Below are positions 53,067 through 62,313 of a DNA stretch of 64,000 nucleotides, piece by piece (position 1 is the first letter of the stretch; every line of letters begins with the position of its first letter). The position numbers were made by a program, and so were the translations under genes. The DNA is from Pseudomonas fluorescens (GTDB taxonomy: Bacteria > Pseudomonadota > Gammaproteobacteria > Pseudomonadales > Pseudomonadaceae): positions 1,860,001-1,924,000 of the forward strand of contig NZ_CP148752.1 of NCBI RefSeq assembly GCF_040448305.1, given 5' to 3'. Under the pieces are notes generated by a model. That model worked only from the letters and a program-made list of their open reading frames with translations. It made no database searches and was not told the DNA's origin.

Positions 53067-53885
53067 TTATTTGAACCGCCGCTCCACACCTTTCTCGACG
53101 AGGATTTTCGCGGAGATTTCTTCCACGGAAAAGTGCGTGGAGTTGATGTGCGGGATGTTTGCGCGGCGGAACAGGTTCTCGACCTCGCGCACCTCGAACT
53201 CGCACTGGGCGTAGCTCGAATAGCGGCTGTTGGGTTTGCGCTCGTTGCGGATCGCGGTGAGGCGGTCCGGGTCGATGGTCAGGCCGAACAGCTTGTGCTG
53301 GTGGGCGCGCAGGGCGGACGGCAGTTGCAGGCGTTCCATGTCGTCTTCGGTCAGCGGGTAGTTGGCTGCGCGGATACCGAATTGCATGGCCATATACAGG
53401 CACGTCGGCGTCTTACCACATCGCGACACGCCCACTAGTATCAGGTCGGCCTTGTCGTAATAGTGCGTGCGGGCGCCGTCGTCGTTGTCGAGGGCGAAGT
53501 TCACCGCTTCGATACGCTCCATGTAGTTGGTGTTGGAGCCGATGGAGTGGGATTTACCCACGGTGTAGGAAGAGTGCTCGGTCAGTTCCTGTTCAAGCGG
53601 TGCCAGGAACGTCGAGAAAATGTCGATCATGAAACCATTCGAGGTTGCGAGAATCTCACGAATGTCCTGATTGACGATGGTGTCGAAGATAATCGGACGG
53701 AAGCCGTCGGTTTCGGCGGCTTTGTTGATTTGTTGTACCATGGCCCGCGCTTTGTCCACGTTGTCGATGTACGGCCGCGTGACTTTGCTGAAGGTAATGT
53801 TTTCGAACTGCGCCAGAAGGCTTTGGCCGAGGGTTTCGGCGGTAATGCCGGTACCATCGGAGATAAAGAAAGCAGATCGTTTCAT
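53067..53885 (-). CDS. ppsR: PEP synthetase regulatory kinase/pyrophosphorylase
   Basis: 272 aa from MKRSAFFISDGTGITAETLG (AAGGTG upstream). DUF299 family: ADP-binding P-loop-like GVSRCGKTPTCLYMAM. It phosphorylates and dephosphorylates PEP synthase on a conserved Thr in an ADP/Pi-dependent way. Divergent from ppsA, its substrate, with 174 bases between. Confidence 0.94.
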   Translation of the reverse strand: MKRSAFFISDGTGITAETLGQSLLAQFENITFSKVTRPYIDNVDKARAMVQQINKAAETDGFRPIIFDTIVNQDIREILATSNGFMIDIFSTFLAPLEQELTEHSSYTVGKSHSIGSNTNYMERIEAVNFALDNDDGARTHYYDKADLILVGVSRCGKTPTCLYMAMQFGIRAANYPLTEDDMERLQLPSALRAHQHKLFGLTIDPDRLTAIRNERKPNSRYSSYAQCEFEVREVENLFRRANIPHINSTHFSVEEISAKILVEKGVERRFK

Positions 53886-54059
53886 TTGCACCTTGGGCCT
53901 TAAGCTAGTGACGAATCTTGGATATGATAGGCGCGATTTGCCGGCCGCCATTGGCCCGCATTCTCACTTATTTTCCAGGTCCAGGCCATATAGCCGGCAA
54001 ATGCTCACTTAAGCAGCCGGTTTCTGAGCTTTTCCAACACAGTTAGTGGAGAGATCACC

Positions 54060-56435
54060 TTGGTAGAGTACGTAGTTTCCCTCGATAAGCTCGGCGTCCA
54101 TGATGTAGAGCATGTGGGGGGCAAGAACGCATCCCTGGGCGAGATGATCAGCAACCTTGCAGGTGCCGGTGTATCGGTGCCCGGTGGCTTCGCCACGACC
54201 GCTCAGGCATATCGTGATTTCCTGGAGTTGAGCGGCCTGAACCAGCAGATTCACGACGCCCTTGATGCCCTCGACGTTGATGACGTGAATGCCCTGGCCA
54301 AGACCGGTGCCCAGATCCGCCAATGGATCATGGAAGCCGAGTTCCCTGAAAAACTGAATGCCGAAATTCGTACCGCGTTCGCCACGCTGTCCGCCGGCAA
54401 CCCTGACATGGCCGTGGCCGTGCGTTCTTCGGCCACCGCCGAAGACTTGCCCGACGCTTCCTTCGCCGGCCAGCAGGAAACCTTCCTGAACATCCGTGGT
54501 GTCGAAAACGTCATTCGCGCCGCCAAAGAGGTGTTCGCTTCGCTGTTCAACGACCGCGCCATTTCCTATCGCGTACACCAGGGCTTCGACCACAAGCTGG
54601 TTGCCCTGTCTGCTGGCGTGCAGCGCATGGTTCGTTCCGAAACCGGCACCGCCGGCGTGATGTTCACCCTCGATACCGAATCGGGCTTCCGTGACGTGGT
54701 GTTCATCACCGGCGCCTACGGCCTGGGTGAAACCGTCGTGCAAGGCGCGGTGAACCCGGATGAGTTCTACGTCCACAAGGGCACGCTGGCGGCCGGTCGT
54801 CCGGCCATCCTGCGTCGCAACCTGGGCAGCAAGGCCATCAAGATGATCTACGGCGACGAAGCCAAGGCCGGTCGTTCGGTGAAGACCGTCGACGTGGACA
54901 AAGCCGAGCGCGCGCGTTTCTGCCTGACCGACGCTGAAGTCAGCGAGCTGGCCAAGCAGGCGATGATCATCGAGAAGCACTACAAGTGCCCGATGGACAT
55001 CGAGTGGGCCAAGGACGGTGACGACGGCAAGCTGTACATCGTGCAGGCCCGTCCGGAAACCGTGAAGAGCCGCACCCAGGCCAACGTCATGGAACGTTAC
55101 CTGTTGAAAGAAACCGGCACCGTGCTGGTGGAAGGCCGCGCCATTGGCCAGCGCATCGGCGCCGGCAAGGTCCGCATCATCAAGGACGTGTCCGAGATGG
55201 ACAAGGTCCAGCCAGGCGACGTACTGGTTTCCGACATGACCGACCCGGACTGGGAACCGGTCATGAAGCGCGCCAGCGCGATCGTCACCAACCGTGGCGG
55301 CCGTACTTGCCACGCGGCGATCATCGCCCGTGAGCTGGGTATTCCAGCGGTAGTAGGTTGCGGCAACGCCACCCAGCTGTTGAAAGACGGCCAGGGCGTG
55401 ACGGTTTCCTGCGCTGAAGGCGACACCGGTTTCATCTTCGAAGGCGAACTGGGCTTCGACATCAAGAAGAACTCCGTGGATGCCATGCCGGAGCTGCCGT
55501 TCAAGATCATGATGAACGTCGGCAACCCGGATCGCGCCTTCGACTTCGCGCAGCTGCCGAACGCCGGTGTGGGCCTGGCCCGTCTGGAGTTCATCATTAA
55601 CCGCATGATCGGCGTGCACCCCAAGGCACTGCTGAACTACGACGGTCTGCCGCTGGACATCAAGGAAAGCGTCGACAAGCGTATCGCCGGTTACGACGAT
55701 CCGGTCGGTTTCTACGTCGAGAAACTGGTCGAAGGCATCAGCACCCTGGCTGCAGCTTTCTGGCCGAAGAAAGTCATCGTGCGCCTGTCGGACTTCAAGT
55801 CCAACGAATACGCCAACCTGATCGGCGGCAAGCTGTACGAGCCGGAAGAAGAGAACCCGATGCTGGGCTTCCGCGGTGCGTCGCGTTACATCAGCGAATC
55901 GTTCCGCGACTGCTTCGAACTCGAATGCCGCGCCCTCAAGCGCGTGCGCAACGAGATGGGCCTGACCAACGTCGAAATCATGGTGCCGTTCGTCCGTACC
56001 CTGGGCGAAGCGAGCCAGGTGGTCGATCTGCTGGCGGAAAACGGCCTGGCCCGTGGCCAGAACGGCCTGCGCGTGATCATGATGTGCGAACTGCCGTCCA
56101 ACGCGATCCTGGCTGAAGAATTCCTCGAGTTCTTCGACGGTTTCTCCATCGGTTCCAACGACCTGACCCAGTTGACCCTGGGCCTGGACCGTGACTCCGG
56201 GATCATTGCGCACCTGTTCGACGAGCGTAATCCGGCGGTGAAGAAGCTGCTGGCCAATGCGATTGCCGCGTGCAACAAGGCCGGCAAATACATCGGCATC
56301 TGCGGTCAGGGCCCTTCGGACCACCCGGACCTGGCCAAGTGGCTGATGGAGCAGGGCATTGAAAGCGTTTCGTTGAACCCGGACTCCGTACTGGAAACCT
56401 GGTTCTTCCTGGCTGAGGGTCAGGCGCAGGCTTGA
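54060..56435 (+). CDS. ppsA: Phosphoenolpyruvate synthase
   Basis: 791 aa with a TTG start (MVEYVVSLDKLGVHDVEHV), matching the family start; GGAGAG precedes it. N-terminal ATP-grasp domain (GGKNASLGEMISNLAG, SSATAEDLPDASFAGQQET), central swivelling phospho-His domain GGRTCHAAIIARELGIPAVV with the catalytic His, and the C-terminal PEP domain ending NDLTQLTLGLDRD and ICGQGPSDHPD. It makes PEP from pyruvate and ATP in gluconeogenesis. Confidence 0.95.
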   Translation: MVEYVVSLDKLGVHDVEHVGGKNASLGEMISNLAGAGVSVPGGFATTAQAYRDFLELSGLNQQIHDALDALDVDDVNALAKTGAQIRQWIMEAEFPEKLNAEIRTAFATLSAGNPDMAVAVRSSATAEDLPDASFAGQQETFLNIRGVENVIRAAKEVFASLFNDRAISYRVHQGFDHKLVALSAGVQRMVRSETGTAGVMFTLDTESGFRDVVFITGAYGLGETVVQGAVNPDEFYVHKGTLAAGRPAILRRNLGSKAIKMIYGDEAKAGRSVKTVDVDKAERARFCLTDAEVSELAKQAMIIEKHYKCPMDIEWAKDGDDGKLYIVQARPETVKSRTQANVMERYLLKETGTVLVEGRAIGQRIGAGKVRIIKDVSEMDKVQPGDVLVSDMTDPDWEPVMKRASAIVTNRGGRTCHAAIIARELGIPAVVGCGNATQLLKDGQGVTVSCAEGDTGFIFEGELGFDIKKNSVDAMPELPFKIMMNVGNPDRAFDFAQLPNAGVGLARLEFIINRMIGVHPKALLNYDGLPLDIKESVDKRIAGYDDPVGFYVEKLVEGISTLAAAFWPKKVIVRLSDFKSNEYANLIGGKLYEPEEENPMLGFRGASRYISESFRDCFELECRALKRVRNEMGLTNVEIMVPFVRTLGEASQVVDLLAENGLARGQNGLRVIMMCELPSNAILAEEFLEFFDGFSIGSNDLTQLTLGLDRDSGIIAHLFDERNPAVKKLLANAIAACNKAGKYIGICGQGPSDHPDLAKWLMEQGIESVSLNPDSVLETWFFLAEGQAQA

Positions 56436-56438
56436 TCC

Positions 56439-56552
56439 TGTAGGAGCGACGGTGCGGCGATCCGACCTGCTCGCGATGGACTGCAGAACGGCGCGTTTTT
56501 TCAGTATGAACGCGTCATCGTTGGCGACCATCGCGAGCAGGCTCGCTCCTAC
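56439..56552. repeat. REP doublet 11, insert-bearing variant
   Basis: GTAGGAGCG plus an insert ACGGTGCGGCGATCCGA plus CCTGCTCGCG, and a canonical complement arm at 56528-56552. Confidence 0.8.
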
Positions 56553-56599
56553 AATGATTGGCAGCGTGGTCGGTGAACGCTGCCTTTAAGATTCAAGCA

Positions 56600-56631
56600 G
56601 GGCGGGCTCCATCCGGATGCCGCCCTTTTTT
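56600..56631 (+). terminator. Terminator of ppsA
   Basis: GGGCGG / CCGCCC stem with inner TCC/GGA pairs, then TTTTTT. The next gene starts only 13 bases later. Confidence 0.85.
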
Positions 56632-56643
56632 GTGCAAGAGATT

Positions 56644-57633
56644 ATGCAAAGCAGCAGCAACCTATTTCCTGTCGCCCTGATCAGCGCCGAACGGCGCGGT
56701 GATCTGAGCGAAGATGTCTATCGTTTGAAACCCGGTAACAGCCCCGACTTCACCGTCGAACTGGCTGTGACACGCCTTGGCATGGCCGATGAGTCGTCCT
56801 CCCGTGGTGTGCCGGTGATCCTGCTGCACGGCAGCTTTTCCAATCGCCGGTTCTGGTTTTCTCCCAAGGGCCTGGGGTTGGGCGCTTACCTGGCCCGCCT
56901 GGGGTTCGACGTCTGGATTCCGGAAATGCGCGGTCACGGCCTGTCCCAGCGTAACCACGACTACCGCAAGAACCGTGTCGCCGACTACGCACGCTATGAC
57001 CTGCCGGCCATTGGCGCGTTCGTGCGCGAACAGAGCGGGCAGGTGCCGCACTGGATCGGTCACTCGCTGGGCGGTACTACGCTGGCCGCAGCGTTGGGTG
57101 GCGAGTACATCGGCGAGCCGGTGGTGGCCTCGGCGGCGTTTTTCGGTACACAAGTCAGCCGCACCTACTGGCCATTGAAGATTCCGCCGGTGGAGTGGAG
57201 CGGTCGCTTCATTCTCAAGCGGTTTGCCCAGTTGTCCGGTTCACGCCTCAAGCGTGGCCCGGAGGACGAACCGATTGGCCTGGCCCTGGAAAGCATGCGC
57301 TGGTTTGGCTTGTTCGGGCGCTTCGGCGATGCCGACAAGGACTGGTGGGCAGGCCTGGCCGAGGTCAAGTTGCCCGTACTGGCGGTCAGTGCCGCGGGTG
57401 ATCATCAGGACCCGGCCTGGGCGTGTCGCAAGCTGTTCGATCAGGTCGGTTCGCAGCACAAGCAATTCATCAATCTGGGGCGCGAGCAGGGCTTCGGCGA
57501 CAATTTCGGTCACGTGGAAATGCTCGTCAGCAAGGCAGCCCAGGCTGAAGTCTGGCCGTTGGTGAGTCGCTGGTTGGCCGATCAGCAGACGCCTTTGCCG
57601 GGAGCACAACAGGATTTTGCCGCGGCAATCTGA
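56644..57633 (+). CDS. estX: Alpha/beta-fold esterase/hydrolase (EstX-type)
   Basis: 329 aa from MQSSSNLFPVALIS; AAGAG precedes the ATG. Oxyanion motif LLHGSFSNRRFW and nucleophile elbow WIGHSLGGTT, catalytic Asp in SAAGDHQDPAWA and His in DNFGHVEMLV. Substrate unknown, probably an ester. It occupies the position of P. aeruginosa estX between ppsA and rraA; the symbol is by synteny. Confidence 0.82.
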   Translation: MQSSSNLFPVALISAERRGDLSEDVYRLKPGNSPDFTVELAVTRLGMADESSSRGVPVILLHGSFSNRRFWFSPKGLGLGAYLARLGFDVWIPEMRGHGLSQRNHDYRKNRVADYARYDLPAIGAFVREQSGQVPHWIGHSLGGTTLAAALGGEYIGEPVVASAAFFGTQVSRTYWPLKIPPVEWSGRFILKRFAQLSGSRLKRGPEDEPIGLALESMRWFGLFGRFGDADKDWWAGLAEVKLPVLAVSAAGDHQDPAWACRKLFDQVGSQHKQFINLGREQGFGDNFGHVEMLVSKAAQAEVWPLVSRWLADQQTPLPGAQQDFAAAI

Positions 57634-57770
57634 GCCTGACGCTCTAACAAGGGCATTTCGCTCTGATCGGCTTGCGGCTAAGATATGACGCATTGAGCTG
57701 TTCCGGTCACTTTCCGTGACTGAGTCATCACTGATGTTCGTGCTGTCTTCCTCTTCACAGGAGTTTCTCG

Positions 57771-58262
57771 ATGATCCATTACCTCACGCCTGACCTGTGC
57801 GACGCCTATCCGGAACTGGTGCAGGTGCTGGAACCGATGTTCAGCAATTTCGGCGGCCGTGATTCGTTCGGCGGCGAAATCGTGACCATCAAGTGCTTCG
57901 AAGACAACTCGCGGGTCAAGGAGCAGGTCGAGCTCAAGGGGAATGGCAAAGTGCTGGTGGTAGACGGTGGCGGTTCCCTGCGTCATGCGTTGCTGGGTGA
58001 CATGCTGGCCGAGAAAGCCGCGAAAAACGGTTGGGAAGGGCTGGTGATCTACGGTTGCATCCGCGACGTCGATATCATCGCGCAGACCGATCTGGGCGTT
58101 CAGGCCCTCGCCAGCCACCCGAGGAAATCCGACAGGCGCGGGCTCGGCGATCTCAACGTTGTGGTGACGTTTGCCGGTGTGACGCTCCGTCCAGGCGAAT
58201 ATATTTATGCGGACAACAACGGCGTGATCATCTCGCCAAGCCCGCTGAAAATGCCTGAATAA
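57771..58262 (+). CDS. rraA: Ribonuclease E activity regulator RraA
   Basis: 163 aa; AGGAG upstream. Family sequence YLTPDLCDAYPELVQVLEPM, GEIVTIKCFEDNSRVKEQ, VVDGGGSLRHALLGDMLAE and CIRDVD. It forms a trimer that binds the C-terminal region of RNase E and slows mRNA decay. Also carried as an aldolase-like fold. Its partner family member RraB appears at the left end of this window. Confidence 0.95.
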   Translation: MIHYLTPDLCDAYPELVQVLEPMFSNFGGRDSFGGEIVTIKCFEDNSRVKEQVELKGNGKVLVVDGGGSLRHALLGDMLAEKAAKNGWEGLVIYGCIRDVDIIAQTDLGVQALASHPRKSDRRGLGDLNVVVTFAGVTLRPGEYIYADNNGVIISPSPLKMPE

Positions 58263-58288
58263 AGCGCTGATCGACTAAAGGAGTGCGG

Positions 58289-59284
58289 ATGTTCGAGGAA
58301 GAAAACGCGCAATGGGGGCTGGTGCATGCCCTGGTGCTGGACGGTAGAGGCGGCGCGCGTTCGATTGCCCGGACTGAACTCGATGACTTGCAGCTGCAGG
58401 CCAATGAGAGCCTTTGGCTGCACTGGGATCGCAGTCATCCGCAAACCCGGACCTGGTTACGCAAATCCAGCGGTCTGAGCGAGTTCAGCTGTGACCTGTT
58501 ACTCGAAGAAAACACCCGTCCGCGACTTTTACAACTTTCGGACAGCGAACTGCTGCTATTTTTGCGCGGGGTCAATCTGAACCCCGGTGCCGAACCGGAA
58601 GACATGGTGTCGGTGCGGATCTTCGGCTCTGCCCAGCGTGTCATTTCCCTGCGTTTGCGTCCGTTGCGTGCCACTGAAGAGTTGCTGGTGCAACTGTCCG
58701 AAGGCAAGGGGCCGAAAACAGCCTCCGAACTCATCCTTTGCATGGCGCAGTACCTCACCAACAAGGTGCAGGATCTGGTCAGCGACCTCTCGGAAGTGGT
58801 CGATGCGGAAGAAGAAAAGCTGGACGCCGACGAACGGTATACTCCTGAGCACGGATCGGTTTTGCAGATTCGTCGCCGGGCGGCTGCGTTGAAGCGTTTT
58901 CTCGCTCCGCAGCGGGACATTTTCGGTCAACTGACGCGGATCAAATTGCCCTGGTTTGTCGAGGACGATGGCGATTACTGGAACGAATTGAACAACAGCC
59001 TGACCCGTTATCTCGAAGAGCTCGAGTTGACCCGGGAGCGCGTGGGGCTTGTGCTGGAGGCGGAAGACCGGCGATTGAGCCTGCGCATGAGTCGCACGAT
59101 GTATCGCTTCGGTGTCATCACCGGGATCTTTTTGCCAATGAGTTTTCTGACCGGGCTTTTGGGGATCAACGTCGGTGGCATTCCATTCTCTGCGAGCCCG
59201 TATGGTTTCCTGATCGCTTGCCTTTTGGTGGTCTCGGTGGCGTTGGGGCAGTGGTGGTTGTACCGACGTTTGCGCTGGGTCTGA
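58289..59284 (+). CDS. cmaX: CorA/ZntB-family cation transporter
   Basis: 331 aa from MFEEENAQWGLVHALVLDG after AAAGGAGTGCGG. A large cytosolic domain is followed by two C-terminal membrane helices with the signature GLLGINVGGIP (ZntB-type GIN rather than GMN). Zinc or other divalent ion transport is likely. In P. aeruginosa the gene at this place is cmaX; symbol by synteny. Confidence 0.85.
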   Translation: MFEEENAQWGLVHALVLDGRGGARSIARTELDDLQLQANESLWLHWDRSHPQTRTWLRKSSGLSEFSCDLLLEENTRPRLLQLSDSELLLFLRGVNLNPGAEPEDMVSVRIFGSAQRVISLRLRPLRATEELLVQLSEGKGPKTASELILCMAQYLTNKVQDLVSDLSEVVDAEEEKLDADERYTPEHGSVLQIRRRAAALKRFLAPQRDIFGQLTRIKLPWFVEDDGDYWNELNNSLTRYLEELELTRERVGLVLEAEDRRLSLRMSRTMYRFGVITGIFLPMSFLTGLLGINVGGIPFSASPYGFLIACLLVVSVALGQWWLYRRLRWV

Positions 59285-59347
59285 CGGACAGTCATGTGAC
59301 CCGACCAATTTTCATCGCGTCTTCCACAGACATCACGAGAGGTGCGT

Positions 59348-59596
59348 ATGCACGATCCGTTTGAACAGTCTTTACGCGACATGCTCAAGGCCTCACCGTC
59401 CACCCGGGACGACGATGCGTGCCTTGGGCGCGTGCTGAAAACCGCCAACCGCCAGGTCGGCGCCGGTGATTTGTTCAGCCTGCTGGGGCGCTGGCTGCCC
59501 GCACTGATGATCGCCCTGAATAACGGATCGGCCCATGTCGCGCCGGTATCCCGTCTTCGTAAACCTGCTGCTCGCACTGCTGATAAGGCTGATTGA
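59348..59596 (+). CDS. crfX: CrfX small cytoplasmic protein
   Basis: 82 aa from MHDPFEQSLRDMLKASPSTR (GAGAGGTGCGT upstream). No membrane segment; a hydrophobic middle helix (SLLGRWLPALMIAL). It precedes cmpX and sigX as in P. aeruginosa, where crfX belongs to the same cluster. Function not established; symbol by position. Confidence 0.8.
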   Translation: MHDPFEQSLRDMLKASPSTRDDDACLGRVLKTANRQVGAGDLFSLLGRWLPALMIALNNGSAHVAPVSRLRKPAARTADKAD

Positions 59597-59598
59597 AT

Positions 59599-60423
59599 AT
59601 GGAACTTGATCTCTGGACTCAGAGCCTCGTCACTGCAATGACTGCGTTGTGGACCAAGGTTGCGAACTTCATTCCGAACCTGTTCGGCGCACTGGTTGTG
59701 CTGCTGCTGGGTTTTGTCGTGGCCAAGCTGCTCGACACCTTGCTCTCCAAGTTGCTCGCCAAACTGGGCCTTGACCGCTTGATGGGTGGTACCGGCCTCA
59801 CCAAATTGCTGTCCCGTGCTGGATTGCAAGTTCCTATTTCGACCCTGATCGGCAAGATCGTCTATTGGTTCGTTCTGCTCATTTTTCTGGTTTCTGCCGC
59901 AGAATCCCTTGGACTTGAGCGAGTTTCAGCTACGCTGGACATGCTTGCGTTGTATTTGCCGAAGGTATTCGGCGCGGCGCTGGTGTTGCTGGTAGGTGTC
60001 TTGCTGGCGCAACTGGCCAACGGGCTGGTGCGCGGAGCGGCAGAAGGCGTAGGTCTGGACTATGCTTCAGGGCTTGGACGAATTGCCCAGGGCTTGGTGA
60101 TCATCATCAGTATTTCGGTTGCGATCAGCCAGTTGGAGGTCAAGACTGACCTGCTGAACCATGTGATCGTGATTGTGTTGATAACCGTTGGTCTGGCGGT
60201 AGCGCTGGCCATGGGGTTGGGAAGCCGGGAAATTGCCGGCCAGATTCTTGCGGGAATCTACGTGCGTGAGCTGTACCAGGTTGGGCAACAAGTGCGTGTT
60301 GGCGAGGTCGAAGGCCAGATCGAAGAGATCGGCACGGTTAAAACCACATTGCTGACCGATGAGGGTGAGCTAGTCTCTCTTTCCAATCGGATCCTCCTTG
60401 AGCAGCATGTGAGTAGCCGCTAA
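59599..60423 (+). CDS. cmpX: CmpX mechanosensitive-channel-like membrane protein
   Basis: 274 aa. Begins two bases after crfX. Four or more transmembrane helices (IPNLFGALVVLLLGFVVAKL, VFGAALVLLVGVLLAQL, VIVIVLITVGLAVALAMGLG) followed by a cytoplasmic MscS-like beta domain (VGQQVRVGEVEGQIEEIG). A conserved osmotic-stress-linked membrane protein upstream of sigX; loss alters SigX activity in other Pseudomonas. Confidence 0.88.
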   Translation: MELDLWTQSLVTAMTALWTKVANFIPNLFGALVVLLLGFVVAKLLDTLLSKLLAKLGLDRLMGGTGLTKLLSRAGLQVPISTLIGKIVYWFVLLIFLVSAAESLGLERVSATLDMLALYLPKVFGAALVLLVGVLLAQLANGLVRGAAEGVGLDYASGLGRIAQGLVIIISISVAISQLEVKTDLLNHVIVIVLITVGLAVALAMGLGSREIAGQILAGIYVRELYQVGQQVRVGEVEGQIEEIGTVKTTLLTDEGELVSLSNRILLEQHVSSR

Positions 60424-60513
60424 CCCGGCAAACCCTGCTAATGTATGCCGCCGCAAAATGCCTGCTGAAGCTGGCTGCGGCGGACATTGACCTGACTGTC
60501 GGCCCGACTTGTT

Positions 60514-61104
60514 TTGAATAAAGCCCAATCGCTATCCATGCGCTACGACCCCCGCGAGCTCTCTGATGAGGAGTTGGTCGCGCGCTCGCATTCCGAGCTG
60601 TTTCACGTAACACGCGCCTATGAAGAACTGATGCGGCGTTACCAGCGGACATTATTTAATGTGTGTGCACGATATCTCGGGAACGATCGCGACGCAGACG
60701 ATGTCTGTCAGGAGGTCATGTTGAAGGTGCTGTATGGCCTGAAGAACTTCGAAGGTAAATCGAAGTTCAAGACATGGCTATATAGCATCACGTACAACGA
60801 GTGCATCACACAGTATCGCAAGGAACGGCGAAAGCGTCGCTTGATGGACGCTTTGAGTCTTGACCCCCTCGAGGAAGCGTCCGAAGAAAAGACGCCGAAA
60901 CCTGAGGAAAAGGGTGGACTTGATCGCTGGCTGGTGTATGTGAACCCGATTGACCGTGAAATTCTGGTGCTACGATTTGTCGCAGAGCTGGAGTTTCAGG
61001 AAATCGCAGACATCATGCATATGGGTTTGAGTGCAACAAAAATGCGGTACAAACGCGCTCTAGATAAATTGCGTGAGAAATTTGCAGGCATTGCTGAAAC
61101 TTAG
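60514..61104 (+). CDS. sigX: ECF sigma factor SigX
   Basis: 196 aa with TTG start (MNKAQSLSMRYDPRELSDEE) matching the family. Sigma region 2 (RYQRTLFNVCARYLGNDRDA, KFKTWLYSITYNECITQYRK) and region 4 (DREILVLRFVAELEFQEIAD, LSATKMRYKRALDKLREK). It governs membrane fluidity and oprF expression. No anti-sigma gene follows; control is thought to pass through CmpX and the cell envelope. Confidence 0.96.
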   Translation: MNKAQSLSMRYDPRELSDEELVARSHSELFHVTRAYEELMRRYQRTLFNVCARYLGNDRDADDVCQEVMLKVLYGLKNFEGKSKFKTWLYSITYNECITQYRKERRKRRLMDALSLDPLEEASEEKTPKPEEKGGLDRWLVYVNPIDREILVLRFVAELEFQEIADIMHMGLSATKMRYKRALDKLREKFAGIAET

Positions 61105-61130
61105 TTCAGCGCAAATATCTCTTACGTGTA

Positions 61131-61152
61131 GGCAAGTTCTGTTAGACTTGCC
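61131..61152 (+). promoter_or_regulatory. Dyad in the sigX-oprF gap
   Basis: GGCAAGT (8 bases) ACTTGCC, no T run. Located about 60 bases before oprF; either a promoter-overlapping site or an mRNA leader hairpin. Confidence 0.4.
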
Positions 61153-61211
61153 GCCGAGTTGTCCCCCGGTTTGCGGGACTGCTTCACAATCACCAGATGG
61201 GGATTTAACGG

Positions 61212-62240
61212 ATGAAACTGAAAAACACCTTGGGCTTGGCCATTGGTACTCTTATTGCCGCTACTTCGTTCGGCGCATTGGCACAGGGCCAAGGCGCAGT
61301 TGAAATCGAAGGCTACGCAAAGAAGCAATATTTCGATAGCGACCGTAACTTCAAGAACGACGGCATCCTGCCGGGTGGTTCTATCGGTTACTTCCTGACT
61401 GACGACGTTGAACTGCGTCTGGCCTATGACGAAGTGCACAACGCCGTTACCAACGACGGCAAGAACGTAAAGGGCGCGAACACCGCTCTGGACGCTCTGT
61501 ACCACTTCAACAACCCAGGTGACATGCTGCGTCCTTACGTCTCGGGCGGTTTCTCCGACCAGAGCATCGACCAGTTCGGTTCGAACAGCCGTGACCGTTC
61601 CACCTTCGCCAACGTTGGCGGCGGTGCCAAGCTGTACTTCACCGACAACTTCTACGCCCGTGCTGGCGTTGAAGCTCAGTACAACATCGACCAGGGCAAC
61701 ACCGAGTGGGCTCCTAGCGTCGGTGTCGGTGTAAACTTCGGCGGCGGCAGCAAGCCGGTTGCTCCAGCTCCAGTACCAGAAGTTTGCTCCGACAGCGACA
61801 ACGATGGCGTTTGCGACAACGTTGACAAGTGCCCGGACACCCCGGCCAACGTAACTGTTGACGCTGATGGCTGCCCAGCTGTTGCTGAAGTCGTTCGTGT
61901 AGAGCTGGACGTGAAGTTCGACTTCGACAAGTCGGTAGTCAAGCCAAACAGCTACGGCGACATCAAGAACCTGGCTGACTTCATGACGCAGTACCCATCC
62001 ACCACCACTACTGTTGAAGGTCACACTGACTCCGTCGGTCCTGACGCTTACAACCAGAAACTGTCCGAGCGTCGTGCAAACGCCGTTAAGCAAGTTCTGA
62101 CCAACCAGTACGGTGTTGAGTCGTCCCGCGTTCAGTCCGTTGGCTACGGCGAATCCCGCCCAGTTGCTGACAACAAAACTGAAGCTGGTCGCGCTGTTAA
62201 CCGTCGCGTAGAAGCGCAGGTTGAAGCTCAAGCTAAGTAA
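61212..62240 (+). CDS. oprF: Major outer-membrane porin OprF
   Basis: 342 aa. Signal peptide (NTLGLAIGTLIAATSFGALAQ cut at the end), an eight-stranded beta-barrel (DVELRLAYDEVHNAV, DNFYARAGVEAQYNI), a Cys-rich linker with four cysteines (EVCSDSDNDGVCDNV), then an OmpA-like peptidoglycan-binding domain (TTVEGHTDSVGPDAYNQKLS). Non-specific porin and cell-shape protein. Expressed with SigX. A terminator follows directly. Confidence 0.97.
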   Translation: MKLKNTLGLAIGTLIAATSFGALAQGQGAVEIEGYAKKQYFDSDRNFKNDGILPGGSIGYFLTDDVELRLAYDEVHNAVTNDGKNVKGANTALDALYHFNNPGDMLRPYVSGGFSDQSIDQFGSNSRDRSTFANVGGGAKLYFTDNFYARAGVEAQYNIDQGNTEWAPSVGVGVNFGGGSKPVAPAPVPEVCSDSDNDGVCDNVDKCPDTPANVTVDADGCPAVAEVVRVELDVKFDFDKSVVKPNSYGDIKNLADFMTQYPSTTTTVEGHTDSVGPDAYNQKLSERRANAVKQVLTNQYGVESSRVQSVGYGESRPVADNKTEAGRAVNRRVEAQVEAQAK

Positions 62241-62256
62241 TTAGCTCGCAGCTCTG

Positions 62257-62286
62257 AAAAGCCCGGCTCAGGCCGGGCTTTTCTTT
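62257..62286. terminator. Terminator of oprF
   Basis: Stem AAAAGCCCGGC / GCCGGGCTTTT, loop TCAG, then TCTTT; also suits the convergent cobA. Confidence 0.9.
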
Positions 62287-62313
62287 GTCTGCGATTTGGT
62301 GAAACAGATGAAA

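Noticed and set aside
53886..54059. Riboswitch in the ppsR/ppsA divergent region
   Set aside because: No conserved aptamer core or expression platform could be recognised.
54009..56531. 840-codon open frame antisense to ppsA
   Set aside because: High-GC genes leave long open antisense frames; no ribosome site, repetitive His/Asp/Val-rich composition, and ppsA is clearly the coding strand.
3711..56552. REP clusters as a CRISPR array
   Set aside because: They occur as isolated inverted pairs between genes, not as regularly spaced direct repeats with spacers.
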